27,532 nt of DNA from Lentisphaeria bacterium UBA1784. GTDB taxonomy: Bacteria; Verrucomicrobiota; Lentisphaeria; Victivallales; Victivallaceae. The notes under the pieces are model-generated. The model was not told the DNA's origin and made no database searches. It saw only the letters and a program-made list of their open reading frames with translations. The stretch spans positions 5,855 through 33,386 of the forward strand of contig DCGG01000165.1 in the NCBI GenBank assembly GCA_002315455.1, written 5' to 3'. Shown here one piece after another: positions 21,774-27,532 of this stretch. Numbering within the stretch: the first letter of the stretch is position 1; every line of letters starts with the position of its first letter. The translations under genes and the position numbers were made by a program.

Positions 21774-23066
21774 TCAGAGGTCTTCGATCCGCAGCATCCG
21801 GACGGGTGCTCGGTTGAATTTTTCATTGTCGATGGCGGAGATCGCCTTCATCATGGAGCGCTCCACCGCCGGGTGGGTCAGGATCACCAGCGGTACCACG
21901 CCATCTCCGGCCTTGGATTCATGCTGGATCATGCTGGAGATGCTGATGCCGTTGTCTGCCAGCACCTTGGTGATGGAGGCGATGACGCCGGGGCAATCCT
22001 CGACCTGAAGCCGCAGATAGTAGCGGGACTCGATGTCATCCATGGTCTCCACCTCGGTGAAGAGTTCGCCGGGCCGGAAGGCCGGGATCCGCCGGGGAGA
22101 ACCGCTGGCGATATTGCGGGCGATATCCACAAGGTCGGCAACCACGGCACTGGCGGTGGCGCGGCGGCCGGCTCCGCGGCCGTAGAAGAGGGTCTGATCG
22201 ACAAAGTCGCCGTCCACCAGCACACCGTTGAAAACGTCGGAGATCTCCGCCAGCAGCGTGTGCTTGGGGATCAACGTGGGATGGACCCGCATCTGGATTT
22301 TACCGTTATGGCTCTTGATGATGCTCAAGAGTTTGATCCGATATCCCAGTTCGTCCGCGTAGTGGAGATCGTCAAGGCTCAGGTCGCGGATGCCTTCCAC
22401 CCGGATGGGATCCAGTCCGAACCAGCGGCCGTAAGCGAGCGCCGCGAGGATCGCAGTTTTGTGGGCGGTATCGAAGCCGTCAATATCCAGCGAAGGATTG
22501 GCTTCGGCATAGCCGAGGCGCTGGGCATCCGCGAGGATGGGAGCGAAGTCTGCGCCTTCCCTCTCCATCCGGGTCAGGATGTAGTTGCAGGTACCGTTCA
22601 TGATGCCGTAGATGCGGTTGATGCGGTTGGCACTCAAGCCTTCCCGCAGAGCCTTGATGATGGGGATGCCGCCGGCGACGCTGGCTTCGTAGCAGAGGTC
22701 CACGCCGGACTTTTCCGCCGCGGCGAAAAGTTCCGGACCGTGAAGGGCCAGCAGAGCCTTGTTTGCGGTGACCACGGGCTTGCCGGCGTTCAGCGCTTCA
22801 AGAATGAACTTCCTGGCAACGGTGGTGCCGCCGATCAGTTCCACGATCACGTCGCAATCGCGGATGGCCTGGGAAGCATCCGGAATCAGCACGCCTTCCG
22901 GGACTTTGACGCCCCGATCGGTAGTCGTATCCAGATCGGCGATCCGCACCAACTTCAAATCGATGCCGGCCCGCTTGGAGATGACCTCTCCGTTGGTCAG
23001 CAGGATTTCCACGACACCGGCACCCACGGTACCGAACCCGATCACACCGACTTTGATCTCTTTCAC
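21774..23066 (-). CDS. hom: homoserine dehydrogenase
   Basis: It reduces aspartate semialdehyde to homoserine on the way to threonine and methionine. The N-terminal Rossmann motif is VGVIGFGTVGAGVVEIL. The catalytic domain contains VTANKALLALHGPELF, CYEASVAGGIPIIKALREGL, IYGIMNGTCNYILTRM and the family signature AYGRWFGLDPIRVEGI region. The last about 80 residues are an ACT domain (YYLRLQVEDCPGVIASITKV), where threonine usually acts as feedback inhibitor. I chose the GTG at 23066 because AAGGA lies 7 nt upstream and the NAD-binding strand begins just after it. A TTG at 23096 would add ten residues upstream of that site. It leads the hom-ask-proS block. Confidence 0.96.
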   Translation of the reverse strand: MKEIKVGVIGFGTVGAGVVEILLTNGEVISKRAGIDLKLVRIADLDTTTDRGVKVPEGVLIPDASQAIRDCDVIVELIGGTTVARKFILEALNAGKPVVTANKALLALHGPELFAAAEKSGVDLCYEASVAGGIPIIKALREGLSANRINRIYGIMNGTCNYILTRMEREGADFAPILADAQRLGYAEANPSLDIDGFDTAHKTAILAALAYGRWFGLDPIRVEGIRDLSLDDLHYADELGYRIKLLSIIKSHNGKIQMRVHPTLIPKHTLLAEISDVFNGVLVDGDFVDQTLFYGRGAGRRATASAVVADLVDIARNIASGSPRRIPAFRPGELFTEVETMDDIESRYYLRLQVEDCPGVIASITKVLADNGISISSMIQHESKAGDGVVPLVILTHPAVERSMMKAISAIDNEKFNRAPVRMLRIEDL

Positions 23067-23123
23067 AGCAGTTTCCTTTGGTGTTGAAGTATTCAAAAAA
23101 AAGAAAATACGTTACAATCTGAT

Positions 23124-23152
23124 AATATAGCACAGACTTCCGCTAAAGTAAA
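23124..23152 (-). promoter_or_regulatory. promoter of the hom-ask-proS block
   Basis: On the minus strand TTTACT (complement of 23147-23152) and TATATT (complement of 23124-23129) are separated by 17 bp. The start would fall near 23117, giving a leader of about 50 nt before the GTG of hom. The -35 box matches consensus at four of six positions. Confidence 0.6.
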
Positions 23153-23213
23153 TCATTTTCTCCGCTCGGATGAAAAATATCTGAAAAATCATGGTAAAAA
23201 TACCGTTTGACGC

Positions 23214-23242
23214 TTGAAAAAAAGTGATTTGCGGGGTATTTT
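23214..23242 (+). promoter_or_regulatory. promoter of rpsD
   Basis: TTGAAA (23214-23219) and TATTTT (23237-23242) are separated by 17 bp. The predicted start is near 23249, giving a leader of about 84 nt that begins right before the hairpin at 23255-23299. Confidence 0.65.
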
Positions 23243-23254
23243 ATAGAACGTTCC

Positions 23255-23299
23255 GTACGCCGGGCCCCATATTTTATGAAGGCTTGACACCCGGCGTGC
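23255..23299 (+). promoter_or_regulatory. GC-rich leader hairpin of rpsD, candidate S4 autoregulatory site
   Basis: GTACGCCGGG (23255-23264) pairs with CCCGGCGTGC (23290-23299): ten base pairs with one G-U, around a 25-nt loop. The stem ends 33 nt before the start codon and is followed by an A-rich linker and the ribosome-binding site. In many bacteria S4 binds a structured leader of its own mRNA to repress synthesis; that this hairpin does so here is inference. Confidence 0.6.
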
Positions 23300-23332
23300 G
23301 TCAAAAAAAACGAAACAGGAAAGGGATTGGTT

Positions 23333-23935
23333 ATGCCAACCGCAAGTCGAGCGAAGCACAAGTTCTGCCGTCGGATCGGCCAGTGCATCTGGAACGACCC
23401 CAAGTGCCCCAGCGTCAAGCGTCCGTTTGCCGCCGGACCCCATGGAAAAGGCCGCCGCGCCAAACTCTCCACCTATGGCGAGTTGCTCATGGAGAAACAG
23501 AAACTGCGCATGCACTACGCGATCAGCGAGAAACAGCTTCAGATTGCCTTCGCCAAGGCCAAGGCCGGTGAAGGTCAGACCCACGAGAAGTTGTTCCGCA
23601 GCTTGGAGCTCCGTCTGGATGCTCTGGTCTTCCGCTGTGGATTCGCCCCCACCATCTTCGCCGCCAAGCAGTACGTCAACCACGGCCACATCCTCGTGGA
23701 CGGGAAGCGCGTTGACCGTGCCAGTTGCATCGTGAAAGAGGGTCAGGTAATCTCCATCAACGCGGAGAAGTCCCCCGCCATCGCCGAGATGGCAAAAAAG
23801 GGCAATGCTGCACCCCCCGCCTATCTGGAAGTCGATCTTGACAACCTGAAGGCGACCTTGGTCCGGATGCCTCAAATTGAGGAGATCCCGGTCAACGTCA
23901 AGATCATGAGCGTCATCGAGTACTACGCGCGGTAA
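23333..23935 (+). CDS. rpsD: 30S ribosomal protein S4
   Basis: S4 nucleates assembly of the 30S body on 16S rRNA. The 200-residue protein shows the expected PFAAGPHGKGRRAKLSTYGE, LLMEKQKLRMHYAISEKQL and the S4 RNA-binding domain SLELRLDALVFRCGFAPTIF, AAKQYVNHGHILVDGKRVD. It ends VIEYYAR. The N-terminus keeps three cysteines (FCRRIGQC, PKC) but not the full four-Cys zinc pattern. I chose the ATG at 23333, with AAGGG 7 nt upstream; a TTG at 23327 overlaps that site. It is monocistronic here, flanked by its own promoter and terminator, instead of sitting in the usual rpsM-rpsK-rpsD-rpoA cluster. Confidence 0.97.
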   Translation: MPTASRAKHKFCRRIGQCIWNDPKCPSVKRPFAAGPHGKGRRAKLSTYGELLMEKQKLRMHYAISEKQLQIAFAKAKAGEGQTHEKLFRSLELRLDALVFRCGFAPTIFAAKQYVNHGHILVDGKRVDRASCIVKEGQVISINAEKSPAIAEMAKKGNAAPPAYLEVDLDNLKATLVRMPQIEEIPVNVKIMSVIEYYAR

Positions 23936-23963
23936 TCTCTCCGCAGACGTTTCGATACGCAAG

Positions 23964-23993
23964 AAAAGCCCCGGTTTTCGCCGGGGCTTTTTT
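23964..23993. terminator. bidirectional Rho-independent terminator (rpsD / trmO)
   Basis: GCCCCGG (23968-23974) pairs with CCGGGGC (23981-23987) around TTTTCG. It is preceded by AAAA and followed by TTTTTT, so it works as an intrinsic terminator on both strands. It lies between the convergent rpsD and trmO genes. Confidence 0.95.
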
Positions 23994-24031
23994 GTGTTTT
24001 ATGGGATACGGGCGGAATGTGATGTTCCGGT

Positions 24032-24817
24032 TTATTTCCCGGAAGGGAACTTCTGCAGAAACTCCCGGTGCTGGTCTTTGTCGGAATAAGGGTCCTCGCA
24101 TCCCGGCAGCAGTTCCACGGGACGGTAGTGGGATTCCACGTTGACGACCGCAAGCCTCCGGAATGCCGGCTCCGGACAGAACACCAACTGCCATGTCCGG
24201 CATCCGATGCCGTAGTTTCCGTCGGGACGGAGGGTAAGCCGCTTCCGGCGTTTATCCAGCGGAGCCAGACCGAGCTGGACCATGGCGAAATGCTCCAGGT
24301 CCAGCCCGGAGATCTCCCTGATCCAGAGGATCTTCTCCCGGGCGGTCTCCGAAAACGAGACATCCCATGCTTCCGGGACCAGCGCATCGCGCCATGGAAC
24401 TTCGGAATCCGGGAAGGAGTCGATCTCCGGCAGATAAGGCTTGATGTCGAGCACCGGTGTTCCGTCCAGCAGATCACATTCTCCGAGTTCCAGCCGATTT
24501 CCCCGGATGGACTTCAGTTCCACGCAACTCAACCCGATGGGATTGGGACGGTGCGGGGAACGGGTGGCGAAAAGACTGACCTTGCGCCTTCCCACAGCCA
24601 CGGGAGGATGCACGAAAGGTTTCCAGTTGCTGTTCAGATGGAACTGAAAGATCACCCAGATCCGGCTGACCCCTTCCAGATCCCGGCAGGCGGCGAGAAG
24701 GTTCGGATCGTCCAGTAGCAGAATGAAGCCGGAGGCTCCGCCAAACACACTCTGCCGGGGCGCTTCAAAACGATATTTGCTGTTGCCGGAAAAATATCCG
24801 ATGGGTTCCAGTTCCAT
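24032..24817 (-). CDS. trmO: tRNA (N6-threonylcarbamoyladenosine37-N6)-methyltransferase TrmO
   Basis: TrmO (TsaA/YaeB family) uses SAM to methylate t6A at position 37 of threonine tRNAs. Family landmarks are YRFEAPRQSVFGGASGFILL, SRIWVIFQFHLNSNWKPFVH, the near-invariant LFATRSPHRPNPIGLSCVEL and DLLDGTPVLDIKPYLPEIDS. A C-terminal domain of about 100 residues follows, as in the longer bacterial members. The mature length is about 261 residues from the ATG at 24817. A reading frame extending 58 codons further upstream covers the promoter and lacks homology, so I reject it. AAGGA lies 13 nt before the ATG, slightly far. Confidence 0.93.
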   Translation of the reverse strand: MELEPIGYFSGNSKYRFEAPRQSVFGGASGFILLLDDPNLLAACRDLEGVSRIWVIFQFHLNSNWKPFVHPPVAVGRRKVSLFATRSPHRPNPIGLSCVELKSIRGNRLELGECDLLDGTPVLDIKPYLPEIDSFPDSEVPWRDALVPEAWDVSFSETAREKILWIREISGLDLEHFAMVQLGLAPLDKRRKRLTLRPDGNYGIGCRTWQLVFCPEPAFRRLAVVNVESHYRPVELLPGCEDPYSDKDQHREFLQKFPSGK

Positions 24818-24851
24818 GGTATTGCGGTATTCCTTGGAGGTTTTGCGGAAT

Positions 24852-24880
24852 AATATAGCGTTTCCATGCAGGATTTGCAA
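24852..24880 (-). promoter_or_regulatory. promoter of trmO
   Basis: On the minus strand TTGCAA (complement of 24875-24880) and TATATT (complement of 24852-24857) are spaced by 17 bp. The predicted start is near 24845, about 28 nt before the ATG. Confidence 0.65.
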
Positions 24881-24891
24881 TGTACGGTCCC

Positions 24892-24919
24892 TTGATTTTC
24901 CCTGATTCCGGCGTATTTT
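24892..24919 (+). promoter_or_regulatory. candidate promoter of the membrane-fusion protein operon
   Basis: TTGATT (24892-24897) and TATTTT (24914-24919) are spaced by 16 bp, facing away from the trmO promoter. Transcription would begin near 24926, about 50 nt before the ATG at 24976. Confidence 0.45.
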
Positions 24920-24975
24920 GAATATAACAGGAGGAGGAGCATCGCCGGTCTCTGCCGCCGGAACCGGAAATATCC

Positions 24976-26013
24976 ATGAACGACACCGCAAAATTATGGC
25001 TCTCCCGCTACGGAGTTCTGATGTTTTTGGGCGGGCTCCTCGTTCTGCTGGTCGTTTATTACTGGTTCCTGCACCGGAAGCCCTTTACGCAGAACGCTTT
25101 TCTGGTCGCCAATACGCGTCCGGTCTCTCCGCTGGTCGCAGGATATCTGACTGAAGTCCACGTCAGAAATCATCAATTCGTGAAGAAGGGGCAGAAACTG
25201 ATCTCCATCTACCGCCCGCCTTACGAACTTCAGGTCAAGGCGCTGGAAGCGGAACTTGCCGGAGCCAGAGCCAATTCCGATGCGCTGGAAGCCGCGGCCC
25301 GGGGAATGGCGGCCCAGCTGGCCTCTTACGAAGCACAATTGGCCAATCGCCGCTTCCTTGCAAAACAGGCGGAGGTTTTGTATCAGACCCGCTCGGTCTC
25401 CGAAACCTACACGGTCGGAGCGGTCAAGGGGGAAGAGTCAGCGGCGGCGGATCGGCTCCATGCCGGGCATGCGCTGGCCGCGGCACAGGCGCAAAAACGG
25501 GTCTCCGACAGCAAGGTCCGGAAACTGGAACATCAGCTGGCGCAGGCAAAAATATCCTTGGCGCAAACCACCGTCTACGCCCTGGCGGACGGATACGTTA
25601 ACAACATGCTGGTGGCTCCCGGCGGCTACTACGAACCTGGCGATGTGCTTTTTTCCTTTGTGGAGACGGCCCAATGGTACGTGCAGGCGAATTTCGAGGA
25701 GACCGAACTGGCGCTGATCGCCCCCGGGCAGAAAGCGAAGATCTGGCTCTGGCAATATCCCGGGCGCACGTTTCACGGGGAGGTCATCGGCACGGCTCTC
25801 GGAGCGGAACGGCGGCAAAGTTCCTCCTCCGGGGTGCAGGTGGTCGCCAAAGAGAACCAATGGTTCATGCTTCCGCAGAGGCTTCCGGTGCAGATCCGGG
25901 TACTGGATCCTGATCCGAAGTGCCCCTTCAATTTGGGCGCGAGCGCGTTCGTGCAGATCGAGACGCCCTCAAAACTCCTGCAACAGCTGGTTTGGCGGGT
26001 GTTTCGCTGGTGA
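24976..26013 (+). CDS. HlyD/EmrA-type membrane-fusion (periplasmic adaptor) protein
   Basis: A 345-residue periplasmic adaptor anchored by one N-terminal transmembrane helix (about residues 13-32). The first half-lipoyl strand follows (VSPLVAGYLTEVHVRNHQFV then KKGQKLISIY). A long alpha-hairpin spans about residues 75-200, rich in Ala, Glu and Gln. The second half-lipoyl is at TVYALADGYVNNMLVAPGGY, and a beta-barrel follows (WYVQANFEETELALIAPGQK). Such proteins bridge an inner-membrane transporter to an outer-membrane channel in drug or acid efflux. The closest architecture I recall is the AaeA/YibH type, fitting its overlap with a polytopic membrane protein gene (GTGA, 26010-26013). No TolC-like gene is visible. 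The ribosome-binding site at the ATG is weak (GGAA), while a strong GGAGG repeat lies 40 nt upstream. Confidence 0.9.
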   Translation: MNDTAKLWLSRYGVLMFLGGLLVLLVVYYWFLHRKPFTQNAFLVANTRPVSPLVAGYLTEVHVRNHQFVKKGQKLISIYRPPYELQVKALEAELAGARANSDALEAAARGMAAQLASYEAQLANRRFLAKQAEVLYQTRSVSETYTVGAVKGEESAAADRLHAGHALAAAQAQKRVSDSKVRKLEHQLAQAKISLAQTTVYALADGYVNNMLVAPGGYYEPGDVLFSFVETAQWYVQANFEETELALIAPGQKAKIWLWQYPGRTFHGEVIGTALGAERRQSSSSGVQVVAKENQWFMLPQRLPVQIRVLDPDPKCPFNLGASAFVQIETPSKLLQQLVWRVFRW

Positions 26014-27017
26014 AACCGGACGTTCCATCCGCGTCTCCGCCCCCTCCCCCGCTGGAAAGCGCCGTCCTCGTTTTTCATACGGTGGCGATCTGCATTTTTG
26101 CCGTCATCGTCCTGCGCTTTCCGGCCAGCGGACTATTCTGGGCACTCGGACCGCTGATGTGCACCCGCTCCGCCATGACGGAACCGGATGCATCCGCCCG
26201 CGCACGGGCATTGGCCATCAACCTGCTGGAATTCGGGATTCTGCAATTTCTTTTCTCCTGCGCGATTCCGCAAACGGGTCTGTTGATCCTGATGCTGATA
26301 CCGGCGTTGCTGCTGGTTTCCATGCGCAGAAACGGCTCCTGCGCCGGATCGGTCCTGTTGGCTTCCCTGATGAACTTTCAGAAGGGGGACTTCGAGAGTG
26401 CCATGAACGCCCTGCTTCTGATGAGCGGCCTTGCCATGAGCCTGCCGTGGGGATATCTGCTGGCGGAACGTCTGCTCCGGATCGATCCGGATGGCGCGCT
26501 TCTTCCAACGCCCTCTCCCCTTACGGCGGAGCGGGTCCTGCGCCGGACGTTCGCCTTCGTCTTCGCGGCAATCCTGGAGCAGTTCTGCACATGGGAATTC
26601 CGTTATTGGATCCTCTACACCGTGGGCATGGTCTATGCCAACGGCACGACTGCCGAGGCGGCCCGGGGCGTGGCACTGATCCGGCTGATGGCGGCGCCGT
26701 TTGCGTTTCTGCTGTCAGTGGTGTGGCTGGCAACCATCGGCTACAGCGACGACCGACTGAACTACCTTTCCGTCGCCTGGAGTTTTGCGGCGTTCTACTA
26801 CAGTTTCGGGCACCGGGACTATCTGGGATACTACCTGCTTTTCTCCGTGATGCTGAGCGGGGTGAAAGATCTTGTCTATGGAAGCAGTTCACAATACGGA
26901 AACGGCTGGGCGTTGATCTTTCAATCCAGCGCCGGAGTGATGCTTGGGGCGGGTTTGGTCCTGCTCTGCGAACACGACTTCATCGGAAAAAAGGCGGTCC
27001 TTTCTCCACAAAAATAG
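26010..27017 (+). CDS. polytopic inner-membrane protein, FUSC/DUF2955-like partner
   Basis: About 335 residues from a GTG at 26010 that overlaps the adaptor stop by 4 bp (GTGA). An ATG at 25920 lies deep inside the previous gene and is less likely. A Pro-rich N-terminus precedes roughly nine to ten hydrophobic segments, the first two reading VFHTVAICIFAVIVLRFPAS and GLFWALGPLM. There is a central charged loop near residues 145-175. No nucleotide-binding or RND motif is present. Its pairing with an EmrA/AaeA-like adaptor suggests the transporter subunit of a small FUSC/DUF2955-like exporter. Family membership is inferred from context and hydropathy rather than from a motif. Confidence 0.6.
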   Translation: MKPDVPSASPPPPPLESAVLVFHTVAICIFAVIVLRFPASGLFWALGPLMCTRSAMTEPDASARARALAINLLEFGILQFLFSCAIPQTGLLILMLIPALLLVSMRRNGSCAGSVLLASLMNFQKGDFESAMNALLLMSGLAMSLPWGYLLAERLLRIDPDGALLPTPSPLTAERVLRRTFAFVFAAILEQFCTWEFRYWILYTVGMVYANGTTAEAARGVALIRLMAAPFAFLLSVVWLATIGYSDDRLNYLSVAWSFAAFYYSFGHRDYLGYYLLFSVMLSGVKDLVYGSSSQYGNGWALIFQSSAGVMLGAGLVLLCEHDFIGKKAVLSPQK

Positions 27018-27040
27018 AACCGTAACGCAGCGGGCACCTA

Positions 27041-27532
27041 CTACTCCCGGAAGAGATTTTTCTCCAGTTCCGGCAAGGCTCCGCGCCAGTGGGCGAGACG
27101 GGCGATCTGCACGTGGATGCATTCGAAATCACCGATCTCGCAACGGCCATCCGGCTGGACTCCGCCGCAGGGCCCGTTGATTAGCCCCTTGGGACAGGTG
27201 TGCGGACAGATGAACTGACTGGCGCCCAAGTGGCAGGCGGAACATCCGCGGCAATGGTTCAAGAGCATCTTCAGAAGCCGGCTGTTTCCCGGGCGCTGGG
27301 AATCCGCACCGCAGAAAAGGAACTTCCGCAGATGGTACTGACAACGTTCCATCCATGAGGTCTCACAGGAACCGATGTCCCGCGTTTCCGGACAGCCGTC
27401 GGCAGGATAAGGCCGCTGCAATACCCGGTCATAGAGGCAGAAATCATGGGAGAACGGAGCCATTTCCACGCTGGCCAGATAGGAATTGTACTCCTCCAGC
27501 CATTGATCGAAAGAGTTGTATTCCGTGATGGC
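27041..27532 (-). CDS. MTHFR_C / MetV-like cysteine-rich protein (5' end outside window)
   Basis: The frame is open to the right edge (the last codons read ITEYNSFDQWLEEYNSYLAS before VEMAPFSHDF), so the gene starts outside the window; about 163 residues are visible. It is Cys-rich: NHCRGCSACHLGASQFICPH then TCPKGLINGPCGGVQPDGRC, then ECIHVQIA. The 'CPKGL.NGPCGG...G.CE' signature is that of the methylenetetrahydrofolate reductase C-terminal domain (PF12225). The zinc-containing partner MetV of acetogenic MetF belongs to this family. It could be a stand-alone MetV-like protein or the C-terminus of a MetF fusion; which one depends on sequence beyond 27532. It converges on the membrane-protein gene with a 23-bp gap. 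Confidence 0.8.
   Translation of the reverse strand, partial: AITEYNSFDQWLEEYNSYLASVEMAPFSHDFCLYDRVLQRPYPADGCPETRDIGSCETSWMERCQYHLRKFLFCGADSQRPGNSRLLKMLLNHCRGCSACHLGASQFICPHTCPKGLINGPCGGVQPDGRCEIGDFECIHVQIARLAHWRGALPELEKNLFRE

Noticed and set aside
20277..23087. 936-residue open frame on the plus strand opposite ask and hom
   Set aside because: It is a shadow frame caused by GC-rich codon use in the two confident minus-strand genes; the His/Gly/Asp-rich translation shows no domain, and no ribosome-binding site is evident.
23284..23304. TTGACA at 23284-23289 as the rpsD promoter and the TTGAC/GTCAA dyad as an operator
   Set aside because: No -10 box follows at 15-19 bp, and the dyad has a mismatch; the region is better explained as part of the leader hairpin.
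24818..24991. N-terminal extension of trmO
   Set aside because: The extra 58 codons cover the trmO promoter and intergenic region and show no similarity to the family; the family start YFSGN-type strand begins right after the ATG at 24817.

Overview
The window reads as a chromosomal segment of a Gram-negative bacterium from the PVC group, most likely Lentisphaerota (Victivallis-like). This is inferred from three things: a secreted DUF4838-type protein, a four-gene prepilin cassette resembling the 'Verru_Chthon' cassettes known from Verrucomicrobia, and GC-rich coding sequence with AT-rich intergenic DNA. No phage, insertion sequence, CRISPR array or plasmid gene is visible.

Layout. 1-432 is an AT-rich regulatory region with a perfect sigma70-type promoter. 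It drives a stand-alone 5'-3' exonuclease and a GNAT acetyltransferase on the plus strand. A tRNA-Thr(CGU) with its own promoter lies on the minus strand at 2065-2140. From about 23.07 kb down to 2.2 kb every gene is on the minus strand, in four transcriptional blocks read right to left. (i) hom, an Ask_Ect-like aspartate kinase, proS, an unknown secreted protein, a two-domain NifU and prfB, ending near a T-rich terminator. (ii) A self-contained prepilin cassette D-B-C-A (15407-9595), with a consensus promoter (TTGACA, 17 bp, TATAAT) and its own stem-loop terminator. (iii) A tightly packed run of rhomboid protease, queA, a NIF3-like protein, a site-2 (M50) protease, a MutT-like Nudix hydrolase, an ECF sigma factor, a single-pass anti-sigma-like protein and a coiled-coil lipoprotein, ending in a strong terminator. 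(iv) The secreted DUF4838 protein.

To the right of the divergent region at 23.1-23.3 kb lies monocistronic rpsD. It has a promoter, a GC-rich hairpin in its leader and a bidirectional terminator. Next come trmO (minus), a divergent pair for a membrane-fusion protein and a polytopic membrane protein (plus), and the 5'-truncated end of a cysteine-rich MTHFR_C/MetV-like gene that runs off the right edge.

How the parts may work together. The best candidate for a poorly described system is the D-B-C-A cassette: three prepilin-like proteins and one 1150-residue PilX/GspK-like protein, translationally coupled and with promoter and terminator of their own. The second is the ECF sigma / membrane anti-sigma / coiled-coil lipoprotein module, which shares an apparent transcript with two intramembrane proteases. 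The third is a probable S4-autoregulatory leader of rpsD. Everything else is mostly housekeeping: translation (tRNA-Thr, proS, prfB, rpsD, queA, trmO), aspartate-family amino acids, Fe-S assembly and repair.
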